DNA of 47,837 nucleotides from Halovivax sp. (lineage in GTDB: Archaea > Halobacteriota > Halobacteria > Halobacteriales > Natrialbaceae): assembly GCA_007119345.1 (NCBI GenBank), contig SKPV01000122.1:1-47837 (forward strand). Reading direction: 5' to 3'. The notes beneath the pieces are model-generated. The model searched no databases. It saw only the letters and a list, made by a program, of their open reading frames with translations, and was not told the origin of the DNA. Shown here piece after piece: positions 31,372 to 38,307 of this stretch. Both the position numbers and the translations under genes were made by a program. The first letter of the stretch is position 1. The number at the start of each line of letters is the position of its first letter.

Positions 31372-31622
31372 TCATCATCGACGACCTCCTGTTTCGACCG
31401 ATCGTCGGCATCGTCGACGCGCTGCACACCGTCGCTCTGAACGAGCTGTACGATATCGAGGAGATCCAGGACGAGCTGAAGGAGAACCAGCTGCTGTACG
31501 AACTGGGCGAGCGATCCGAGGCGGAGTACGAAGACAGGAAGGCGGACCTGGAAGACGAACTCGAGATCGCCCGCGAAGTACACGAACAGCTCTCGAGCGG
31601 TCGCGTGGAGGTGAAAACGTGA
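31368..31622 (+). CDS. gvpG: Gas vesicle protein GvpG
   Basis: 84 residues. It starts MIIIDDLLFRPIVGIVDALHTVALNELYDIEEIQDELKENQL, the GvpG pattern of a short hydrophobic start followed by a long amphipathic, charge-rich helix (SEAEYEDRKADLEDELEIAREVHEQL). Essential accessory protein in haloarchaeal gas-vesicle assembly. It overlaps gvpF (ATGA) and gvpH (GTGA). Confidence 0.94.
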   Translation: MIIIDDLLFRPIVGIVDALHTVALNELYDIEEIQDELKENQLLYELGERSEAEYEDRKADLEDELEIAREVHEQLSSGRVEVKT

Positions 31623-32266
31623 CGCCCACTCCCGGCGAGGCTGGAGACGATCGCGCCGACCGATCGGACGACGGCGATCGGTCGGGCGACGGCGATCGAT
31701 CGGGCGACGGCGATCGATCGGACGACGAAGACGAGGGGACGCCGCGGCGACCGCAGTCCGGCGCCGCCGAGTGGTTCTCGTCGATCCGCCGCGCCCTCGA
31801 GGCGCTCGGCGACCGGGACGAACCGCGTCGCGACGATCGGCGGTCCGGGATCGACCTCCACGTCTCGATCGGCTCCGCGCTCGATCCGTCCGACCGCTCG
31901 CGTCCGGTTCGGGGACTCGGACGCACCCCGGATCGGTCCCGGACGCGGTGGTCACCGATCGGCCGGACCCGCGGCCGACACGACGCGCACGGACGACGAA
32001 CCACCGCAGGCGGCTTCGACGAAACGGCCGCGGACGACTGCAACGTGACCACGCGTCGGCGCGACGACGAGTTGCTCGTGGCCGCGGACGTCTCCGGCAC
32101 GGGCGAGGACGAGCTCACGGCCGGGTTCCGCGGGAACGAACTCGTCGTCCGCGCGGCGGGGCGGAACCTCGCGCGCGTCGACGTACCCTGGCCGGACCGA
32201 TCCGCGGCGGCGCGCGTCCGCAACGGAATCCTGACCGTCAGAATCGGACACGATACCAATGACTGA
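31619..32266 (+). CDS. gvpH: Gas vesicle protein GvpH (Hsp20-like)
   Basis: 215 residues from GTG 31619. The C-terminal 75 residues form an Hsp20/alpha-crystallin-like domain (CNVTTRRRDDELLVAADVSGTGEDELTAGFRGNELVVRA, then NGILTVRIG, with the typical 'nGvL.v' end). GvpH binds other Gvp proteins as a chaperone. The N-terminus is low complexity with three exact-frame DGDRSG repeats (18-nt units), and the middle is Arg-rich (RRSGIDLH, TRGRHDAHGRR). It overlaps gvpI by 8 nt. Confidence 0.88.
   Translation: MTPTPGEAGDDRADRSDDGDRSGDGDRSGDGDRSDDEDEGTPRRPQSGAAEWFSSIRRALEALGDRDEPRRDDRRSGIDLHVSIGSALDPSDRSRPVRGLGRTPDRSRTRWSPIGRTRGRHDAHGRRTTAGGFDETAADDCNVTTRRRDDELLVAADVSGTGEDELTAGFRGNELVVRAAGRNLARVDVPWPDRSAAARVRNGILTVRIGHDTND
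31670..31723 (+). repeat. 18-nt coding repeat in gvpH, three units
   Basis: GACGGCGATCGATCGGGC, with single-base variants, occurs at 31670, 31688 and 31706 and encodes DGDRSG. Related 'gacggcgatcgatcgg' wording returns in gvpL near 35103. Confidence 0.85.
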
Positions 32267-33254
32267 GACATTCGAGACGAAGCTGGTCGAGGCGGAATCG
32301 AAGTTGAAATCGATCGCCGAGGACGGCGGGTCGGACGACGAAGACGGTGGCCTCGCGGAGACGATGAAAGATTCGGCCGGGGACGCCGCCGACGCGGCGG
32401 CGGAGAAGGTAGACGACGTCACCGACGGGGGCCGCGACGGCGAGGGTCTGACCCGGGATCTGCGCGACGTGCTGGAGGTGCTCGACCAGGCCGAGGACAT
32501 CCTGGAGGCGATCGACTTCGCCGAGCTTCCGGAAGCGGTCGACCGCGAACAGGTTCTCGAGGCCATCGAACTGGGGGACGTCCCCGACGCCTTACGGGAT
32601 AGCGAGGACGAAGAAGTGGTCAGGCTCCGCCAGCTACTCAGGGCGATCAGCATCCGGAAGCTGCTGGGCGACGTGGACGTGACGGAGCTGTGGTCGTCGA
32701 AGCGCGACGCCGAGGACGCGATCGACGACCTGACCGACGACGAGGACGACGAGGGGATGATCGGCCAGGCGGCGACGGCGATGACTGAGGACGATGACGA
32801 CGACGGAGTAATCGACGAGGCCACGGACCGCGTCGGCGACGATGACGACGAACTGATCGAGACCGACGCCGACGACGTGATGGAGATGGGCGCCCGGGCG
32901 GCGAAGTCGGACTTCGACGTCGGCGACGGCGACCTCTCCGCGTACGAGGAGATCATCCAGCAGCAGGCGATCGAGGGCGTCGACGAGTTCCGCGACGGCC
33001 TCTTGCGAGCCCACGGAAAATTCGAACGCGTGATCGAGGAGAACCGGGAGCGAACCCGGAACATCGATCGACAGCCGAGCTCGCGGAACCCGACGGCGGT
33101 CTCGACGATCGAGACCCCGCGCTCGGACGTCGCGTCGGTCGCCAACCACTCCACCGTCCCGCAAAAGGTGCGTCACTCGAACGCGCCGGGCCGAAAACGG
33201 ATCTACGGCGATCGATTCAGGCGCGAGCGCGAGCGCCGGGGGTACGACCGATGA
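32259..33254 (+). CDS. gvpI: Gas vesicle protein GvpI, enlarged
   Basis: 331 residues in the gvpI position of the F-G-H-I-J-K-L-M order. The family link rests on position and on the basic C-terminus (STVPQKVRHSNAPGRKRIYGDRFRRERERRGY). The remainder is acidic and helix-rich: an N-terminal coiled-coil-like part (FETKLVEAESKLKSIAED), a block LRDVLEVLDQAEDILEAIDFAELPEAVD-REQVLEAIELGDVPDAL, and an Asp-rich linker (about 165-205). Known GvpI proteins are roughly 120-150 residues, so this one is about twice as long. It may be a fusion of GvpI with another domain. Its stop overlaps the gvpJ ATG. Confidence 0.72.
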   Translation: MTETFETKLVEAESKLKSIAEDGGSDDEDGGLAETMKDSAGDAADAAAEKVDDVTDGGRDGEGLTRDLRDVLEVLDQAEDILEAIDFAELPEAVDREQVLEAIELGDVPDALRDSEDEEVVRLRQLLRAISIRKLLGDVDVTELWSSKRDAEDAIDDLTDDEDDEGMIGQAATAMTEDDDDDGVIDEATDRVGDDDDELIETDADDVMEMGARAAKSDFDVGDGDLSAYEEIIQQQAIEGVDEFRDGLLRAHGKFERVIEENRERTRNIDRQPSSRNPTAVSTIETPRSDVASVANHSTVPQKVRHSNAPGRKRIYGDRFRRERERRGYDR

Positions 33255-33979
33255 ACGAATTCCAACCCAGCCGACGGAAGTCCGATCTCGCCGACGTCGT
33301 CGAGATGCTGCTCGACAAGGGCGTCGTGATCAACGCCGACATCGCCGTCTCCATCGGCGACACCCAGCTGCTCGGCATCCAGGTCCGGGCGGCCATCGCC
33401 TCCTTCGAGACCGCCGCGAAGTACGGACTCGAGTTCCCCGAAGGAACGGACATGCGGCGGGTCGCTGAGGCGGTCGACGAACCCGAGCTGGCGGAGCAAG
33501 AACGGCCCCGCCCCCCGATCGATGCCACCCGAGGCGTCAACGTCACGGAGATCGCCGAGGTGTCCGACGTGGAGCGGTGTCTCGCCCTAACCGGGAGCGG
33601 CGACCGCTGCTCCCGCGAGGCCGGGGACGACGGCTTTTGCTTCCAGCACGATCAGAGCGACGAGACCGTGAGTGATCCGGACGTGCTGGCCCAGGAAGTG
33701 CAGATCGCGGAGGGCGGCGCCGGCGGAGGGGACGGCTCCGGGGACGATCGAGCGGCCGACGGGTCCGGGGACGACGGCCTCTTCGGCGGGGACGACCGCG
33801 GCACCGAACGGCTCGGAGCCCGGCCCGACCCCAACGTCCCCACCGACGACGGATTCGACATGATCGGCGACGACCGGGAGGAGGGATCCGCCATCGGCGA
33901 GCAGTTCCCCGACGACGCGTCGGGCGACGACGAGCCCGACGGTGAAACGACCGAGAGCGACGCGGGGGACGACGAATGA
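33251..33979 (+). CDS. gvpJ: Gas vesicle protein GvpJ with Cys3-His module
   Basis: 242 residues. A GvpA-like domain at residues 11-60 (SDLADVVEMLLDKGVVINADIAVSIGDTQLLGIQVRAAIASFETAAKYGLEF) marks GvpJ, a minor shell protein at the conical tips. The protein continues with the module Cys110-x9-Cys120-x9-Cys130-x2-His133 and then an Asp/Gly-rich tail of about 100 residues. Known GvpJ proteins are about 110-130 residues, so the extension is unusual. The module matches that of GvpO in spacing and in most residues. It overlaps gvpI and gvpK by ATGA. Confidence 0.92.
   Translation: MNEFQPSRRKSDLADVVEMLLDKGVVINADIAVSIGDTQLLGIQVRAAIASFETAAKYGLEFPEGTDMRRVAEAVDEPELAEQERPRPPIDATRGVNVTEIAEVSDVERCLALTGSGDRCSREAGDDGFCFQHDQSDETVSDPDVLAQEVQIAEGGAGGGDGSGDDRAADGSGDDGLFGGDDRGTERLGARPDPNVPTDDGFDMIGDDREEGSAIGEQFPDDASGDDEPDGETTESDAGDDE
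33595..33623 (+). repeat. 29-nt sequence shared with gvpO
   Basis: Identical to the minus strand of 28989-29017. It encodes SGDRCSREA of the Cys3-His module. Confidence 0.85.
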
Positions 33980-34317
33980 CGACGATCGACGTCGACGGCG
34001 AGGAGGCGGCTGACGGCGTGCTGACGCTGGTGGTCACCGTCGTCGAACTCCTGCTGGAGGCCCTCGAGCGGGAGGCGCTCCGGCGGATGGAGTCCGGCCG
34101 GCTCGCGGACGAGGAGATCGAGCGTCTCGGCCGCCAGCTGGCGCGGATCGAAGACGAGATCGAGGCGATCAAGGCCGACCAGGGAATCGAGGAGGGCGTC
34201 GACGACCTCCGCGGCGATCTCGACGGGCTCGTCTCCGACGCGCTCGAGCAGCTGGACGCGGATCCGGCCGTCCATCGAAAACCCGGCTACTCCGTGTTCG
34301 GAGGTGAAGAGGAGTGA
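33976..34317 (+). CDS. gvpK: Gas vesicle protein GvpK
   Basis: 113 residues. TLVVTVVELLLEALEREALRRMESGRLADEEIERLGRQLARIEDEIEAIKADQGI is the classical GvpK helix pair. It ends with an acidic helix and an aromatic tail (GYSVFGGEEE). Required accessory protein. Overlaps: gvpJ stop/ATG (ATGA) and gvpL GTG (GTGA). Confidence 0.95.
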   Translation: MTTIDVDGEEAADGVLTLVVTVVELLLEALEREALRRMESGRLADEEIERLGRQLARIEDEIEAIKADQGIEEGVDDLRGDLDGLVSDALEQLDADPAVHRKPGYSVFGGEEE

Positions 34318-35396
34318 GACGCGACCCGGAACCCGCCGAGACGGGCGACGGTGGCGCGGAACGCCCCGGCGAGAACGCGGACGCCGACTCGGGGCGCCGT
34401 CACGCCGCGGATTCCGCCGAGCCGATCGATGCGGAGCCGCCGCGGATCGACGAGGGACGGTACGTCTACTGTGCCGTTCGAGTCGGAGACGCCGAGTCGG
34501 TCGCCGAGGACGCGATCGAGATCGCCGGAATCGACGACGAACCGGTGTCCGTCGTGGCGACGGACGGGATCGGGGCCGTCGTCCACGAGTGCGACGGGCT
34601 CTACGACTCGGCGGACCCGACCGAGATCCGTGGCTGGCTGGTCCGCCACCAGTCCGTCGTCGACGCCGCCGCCGAGGCGTTCGGCACGCCGCTGCCGTTC
34701 CAGTTCGACACGATCGTCCGCGGCGACGACGCCGTCGTCCGCGAGTGGCTCCGGACCGAACGGGAGACGCTCTCGAGAGCGCTCGACGCCCTGGCCGATC
34801 ACTGGGAGTACCGGATCGAGGTGATCCGAACCGAATCCCTCGACGACGAGGCGCTGGCCGACGGGGACGAGCGACTCGCGGCGCTCGGCGCGGAGATCGA
34901 GGCGGCCGACCGCGGGCGAGCGCACCTGCTCGAGAAGCGCTACGAGAACCGACTGCGCGAGCGACGCCGCGAGCGTCGGGAGCTGCTGGCCGAGGAGGTC
35001 AGGGAGCGACTGACGCCTCACGTGCGTGAGGTCCACGAGCTCGAGCGCGAACCGACGACGTCGATCGACGGGAGCCGGACGGGCGGCGACGACGGTCATC
35101 CCGACGGCGATCGATCGGGGGGCGACGATCGTGCGAGCGACGAGCGAGCGCACGACGACCACGACGATCGTGCGGGCGACGGGCGAGCGGACGGCGACGC
35201 GATTTCGTTCGACGACGACGCGGAGACGGTCTGTCGTCTGACGGTCCTCGCTCACGAGGACGACGAGGACGACGTCGGGGCCGCCCTCGACGAGGTCGCC
35301 GCCACGGACGGCGTGGCGGTCCGATTTACCGGCCCCTGGCCGCCCTACACGTTCACGCCGGCGTTCGGCGACGGGGGCTCGCCGGAGGACGGGTGA
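34314..35396 (+). CDS. gvpL: Gas vesicle protein GvpL with acidic His/Asp insert
   Basis: 360 residues from GTG 34314. GvpF/L family core: GRYVYCAVRVGDAESVAEDA, VHECDGLYDSADPTEIRGWLVRHQSVVDAA, FGTPLPFQFDTIV, and a coiled coil RYENRLRERRRERRELLAEEVRERL, ending FTGPWPPYTFTPAF. Between the coiled coil and the last strand lies a low-complexity insert (about 245-300) rich in Asp, Gly, His and Arg (GGDDGHPDGDRSGGDD, RAHDDHDDRAGDG). The N-terminal 45 residues are also an acidic extension. GvpL can bind many other Gvp proteins and serves as an assembly platform. Confidence 0.93.
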   Translation: MRRDPEPAETGDGGAERPGENADADSGRRHAADSAEPIDAEPPRIDEGRYVYCAVRVGDAESVAEDAIEIAGIDDEPVSVVATDGIGAVVHECDGLYDSADPTEIRGWLVRHQSVVDAAAEAFGTPLPFQFDTIVRGDDAVVREWLRTERETLSRALDALADHWEYRIEVIRTESLDDEALADGDERLAALGAEIEAADRGRAHLLEKRYENRLRERRRERRELLAEEVRERLTPHVREVHELEREPTTSIDGSRTGGDDGHPDGDRSGGDDRASDERAHDDHDDRAGDGRADGDAISFDDDAETVCRLTVLAHEDDEDDVGAALDEVAATDGVAVRFTGPWPPYTFTPAFGDGGSPEDG

Positions 35397-35809
35397 TCGC
35401 CGTGGATCCCGAGAAATCCGACGACGCGATCGTCGACCTCGTCGACACGCTCCTGCGGGACGGTGCGGTGATCCGCGCGGACGTGATCGTCTCCGTCGCG
35501 GACGTGCCGCTGGTGGGGATCAAACTCTCGGCGGCGATCGCGGGGATGGAGACGATGACGGAGTACGGCCTGTTCGAGGAGTGGGATACCGACCGACGGG
35601 CCGCCGCCGTCGCTCGCCGCCAGTACACGGAGGCGGGCCAGCCGCGCGGGCTGGCGGAAGTGCCGGTTACCTACGGCGGCGACGGAGGGCACGGAGACGG
35701 TAGCGATGGCGGACCGCACGGTGACGGTGGCGGCGGTGACGGGCCGCACGGTGACGGTGGCGGCGGTGACGGGCCGCACGGTGACGGCGACGGAGAAGGG
35801 GGCGACTGA
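35393..35809 (+). CDS. gvpM: Gas vesicle protein GvpM with Gly/His/Asp repeat tail
   Basis: 138 residues from GTG 35393 (overlapping the gvpL stop, GTGA). A GvpA-like domain (DAIVDLVDTLLRDGAVIRADVIVSVADVPLVGIKLSAAIAGMETMTEYGLFEEWD) identifies GvpM. The tail from about residue 92 is built of Gly, His, Asp and Pro with an almost exact repeat (PHGDGGGGDG). GvpM is the last gene of the plus arm; the family-typical length is about 84 residues, so the tail is added. Confidence 0.93.
   Translation: MIAVDPEKSDDAIVDLVDTLLRDGAVIRADVIVSVADVPLVGIKLSAAIAGMETMTEYGLFEEWDTDRRAAAVARRQYTEAGQPRGLAEVPVTYGGDGGHGDGSDGGPHGDGGGGDGPHGDGGGGDGPHGDGDGEGGD
35711..35787 (+). repeat. 30-nt coding repeat in gvpM, about 2.6 units
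   Basis: The unit with core CCGCACGGTGACGGTGGCGG occurs at 35711 and 35741, with a shortened third copy at 35771. It encodes PHGDGGGGDG. High similarity between units suggests recent slippage. Confidence 0.88.
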
Positions 35810-36198
35810 GCACGTGGCGATGGGGCGGGCCGCGACAAAACGGGTGACGACGGAACCCGGCGACAGAACGGGTGACGACGGCGCCCGACGACGGACCCGA
35901 AGGCGCCGAAGCGGCGGATAGACGGGAACCGCGCCCGGAGGATCGGTAGGCGGGCGAGAGACGCCGATCGGTTCGAACTGGCGGCGAAGAAGACGCGCGA
36001 TCGAGACACCGAACCGCGAGCGTCGTCGCCTCCGATGCCGACGGCGCCCCACGCCCGTCGGAGGCGTCGGCCCGTATCAGGTCGTCAGCCGATGCGACGA
36101 GATCGTTTCACCGAATCGGGCGCCGAGCGGCGTCGAGACGCCGAATCGGGGACGGGAGCGACGCCGAATCGGGGACGAAAGTAACTCCCGCACAGCCG
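35810..36198. other. Spacer downstream of gvpM, no gene
   Basis: Nothing convincing codes here. Short phrases repeat: 'acgggtgacgacgg' near 35840 and 35867, and 'acgccgaatcggggacg' at about 36138 and 36160. It lies between two convergent genes. Confidence 0.55.
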
Positions 36199-36411
36199 TC
36201 AGGCGTACCGCGGCCGCTCGGTCGTCACCTGGACCTCCCCGGAGACCTCGACCTCGTCCTCCTCGGTGAGCGCGTAGGTGCCGGTCCCCTCACAGAGCGT
36301 GCACTCGTATCGCTCGGTGATCTCGTTGATCATCTCCCCGTCCTCGAAGTACACCCGGCTCTTGGTGATCTGGAGGAACTGGGCGGTCTCGCAGTTGGTG
36401 CACTCGATCAT
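36199..36411 (-). CDS. Small zinc-ribbon protein
   Basis: 70 residues from ATG 36411. Two CxxC knuckles (Cys4/Cys7 and Cys37/Cys40, then EGTGTY) form a zinc ribbon separated by a beta-hairpin region (SRVYFEDGEMINEITERYE). The second knuckle CTLCEGTG resembles a DnaJ-type zinc-finger repeat. Acidic C-terminal half. A likely TATA (GGATAACTA on the minus strand) lies near 36439-36447. The function is unknown. Confidence 0.75.
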   Translation of the reverse strand: MIECTNCETAQFLQITKSRVYFEDGEMINEITERYECTLCEGTGTYALTEEDEVEVSGEVQVTTERPRYA

Positions 36412-36733
36412 GGCTGCTCCGACGACTCTACCCGATGTAGTTATCCGTCAGGTACTCCGGTGGCCCCCGGGACAACGGACCGATTACCCGTCGCCGTCGT
36501 CGGGTTGCGTCGAGTTAACACCCACCACATTTATGTGTCGGCGACCTCGCCGACCCGTGACCGGGTAACCGGTCCGTACCCCACCGCGGCGTCGGCGAAT
36601 CTTCGGGATCGGAACCGTAGCGGCGGTTCGGAACCGGGACGGGATCGGAGGCCCGTCGGGCCGCCTCATCGCTCGACGGTCCTCCCCGGCGGACGACGTC
36701 GCCGTCGAACGCCTCACCGATCGCCGAAACTCC
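36412..36733 (+). other. Spacer with TATA-like element and two hairpins
   Basis: No ORF of note. A TATA-like CATTTATGTG (about 36529-36538, plus strand) overlaps the start of a hairpin GTCGGCGA-CC-TCGCCGAC (36537-36554). A second one follows, GACCGG-GTAA-CCGGTC (36559-36574). It could be a small RNA gene or a regulatory element. Confidence 0.4.
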
Positions 36734-37741
36734 CTACCCCACGGTGACGCGATCGCCGGTCCGCGCCGCCTCGTAGGCGGCCTCGGTCAGCGCGGTCACT
36801 CGAAGCGCGTCGCGTGCGGTCGCCGGCGGCTCGCGTCCGTCCCGGACGCTCTCGACGAATGCGTCGCCGCGGGAGCGTTCGGCCCGGTGGTCGTCGTACG
36901 GGACGTACTCGGCGCTGTCGGCATCGACGTACGTCACCTCGCGCGAACCCCACTCTTTCCCCTCGAGGTAGACCGCACCGTCTTCGTCCCAGAGGTGGAT
37001 GTGCTCGCGGACGGCGGCCGCGTCGCCGTCGAAGGAGAACGTTCCGGTCGCCCCGCTCTCGAACGCGACGTCGAGGTGCGCCCGACGGTCGATCCGGCGC
37101 TCGTCGTCGTGAAAGTCCATGCTCGCGGCGACCGAGACGGGTTCGAGTCCGGTCGTCCACAGGACCGCGTCGAGGACGTGGCTCCCCGTATCGTAGAGGA
37201 ACCCGCCGCCGCTCAACGACGGTTCGAGCCGCCAGGTTTCCAGCGAGTCTTCGATCCAGCCCTGGGTGATGGAGGCGGTGAGCCAGGTGGGTTCGCCGCC
37301 GTCGTCCCACCGCGACCGCGCCCGCTGAAAGGCCCGCTGGAGGTGTCGCTGGTAGCCGACCATCAGCGTGCGATCCGAGCGGTCGTCCCTGGCGACGAGG
37401 TCCCGAGCCTGCTCCAGATCGGTCGTCAACGGCTTGTCGCAGTAGACGTGGAGGTCGGCCTCGAGGGCGTCGATCACCTGCTCGTAGTGCAGCGTGTGCG
37501 GCGTCCCGATCAGGACCGCGTCGAGTGGCGCTTCGGCGAACATCCTATCGTGTGCGGCGTAGCGCCGGTCGGCGTCGACGCCGAACCGGGCGCCGACGTC
37601 CGCACGGATCTCCTCGTCGAGATCGCAGACCGCGGTCACCGTCGCCCCCGGGTGACGATGGAGCTGACCGCCGACGAACGTTCCGATGTAGCCGAGTCCG
37701 ACGACGCCCACGCGGAGCGAGGGCGTTCGACCGTTGGTCAT
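36734..37741 (-). CDS. Gfo/Idh/MocA-family NAD(P)-dependent oxidoreductase
   Basis: 335 residues from ATG 37741; a GTG four codons upstream is possible. Rossmann motif GVVGLGYIGTFVGGQL, AVCDLDEE for the cofactor, VLIGTPHTLHYEQVIDAL, and CDKPLTTD, the family's E/D-K-P lysine motif. The catalytic-domain GGGFLYDTGSHVLDAVLW carries the D-x-x-x-H residues. These enzymes oxidise or reduce sugars, inositols or related polyols. No sugar-metabolism neighbour shows the substrate. Confidence 0.92.
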   Translation of the reverse strand: MTNGRTPSLRVGVVGLGYIGTFVGGQLHRHPGATVTAVCDLDEEIRADVGARFGVDADRRYAAHDRMFAEAPLDAVLIGTPHTLHYEQVIDALEADLHVYCDKPLTTDLEQARDLVARDDRSDRTLMVGYQRHLQRAFQRARSRWDDGGEPTWLTASITQGWIEDSLETWRLEPSLSGGGFLYDTGSHVLDAVLWTTGLEPVSVAASMDFHDDERRIDRRAHLDVAFESGATGTFSFDGDAAAVREHIHLWDEDGAVYLEGKEWGSREVTYVDADSAEYVPYDDHRAERSRGDAFVESVRDGREPPATARDALRVTALTEAAYEAARTGDRVTVG

Positions 37742-38307
37742 GGCGCCACTCACGCGACCGGGGCCTATCCGTGTTTTCCCGCATCTCGCGTCAATGCTCG
37801 GCTACGGGCGACGAGAGCGAAATCGAGTCGGGCGGAGACGGGCGATAGTCGCCCCCTACCATACCGTAGGTACCGCCGAGCGCGTCGTTTGGGTGCGCCT
37901 TTCGCGTGCCAGCAAACGGTTAACAAAGGGTGCGTCCGCACTTGGTTCCCCTGCGGGGCGGATGCCCCGCGTCGGGTGCACGCTCGGCCCCGCCCACGAC
38001 GCGCCCACCGGCCCCTGCCGTGCGTTCGTGCCCGGACCGCTCAAGTGGACTCGCCCCCGCTTCGAGTGCGCTCATGTCTCTCACGCCAGGGCGGGGTGCT
38101 CCCCCGCCCGTTCCCCGCCGCACCGACCAGCGAGCGGCGCGGCGCGTTCGCGAACCGATTACGAGCACGAAGCGCCGCTCCGCGAGGACACTCCCCCTCC
38201 GCGAGGACACCGCGCCCCCACGAGGACACCGCGTCCTTTCTGCGACGACACAACGTCCCCCGCGACGACACCACGCCCTTCATTACCGTCGCCTCGAACC
38301 CCCGAGT
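37742..38307. other. Spacer upstream of the MutS-family gene
   Basis: 566 nt without a credible gene; open frames here are Arg/Pro/Ser-rich. It contains G/C hairpins (for example TGCGGGGCGGATGCCCCGC near 37951-37969) and ends with a tandem repeat array. Promoters for two divergent genes must lie here. Confidence 0.5.
38181..38280. repeat. Degenerate 20-nt tandem repeat, five copies
   Basis: Copies begin near 38181, 38200, 38221, 38242 and 38261 with core CGCGAGGACACCGCG, changing to CGCGACGACACC in the last two. The array ends 28 nt before the MutS ATG, so it covers the expected promoter. The word 'gaggacacc' returns in the repeat at 41521. Confidence 0.75.

Noticed and set aside
30546..31622. 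GvpG extended upstream as a 358-residue protein
   Set aside because: The extension is the antiframe of gvpF; GvpG begins at ATG 31368 overlapping the gvpF stop.
38181..38280. Possible CRISPR array
   Set aside because: The 20-nt units are contiguous and degenerate, with no spacers.
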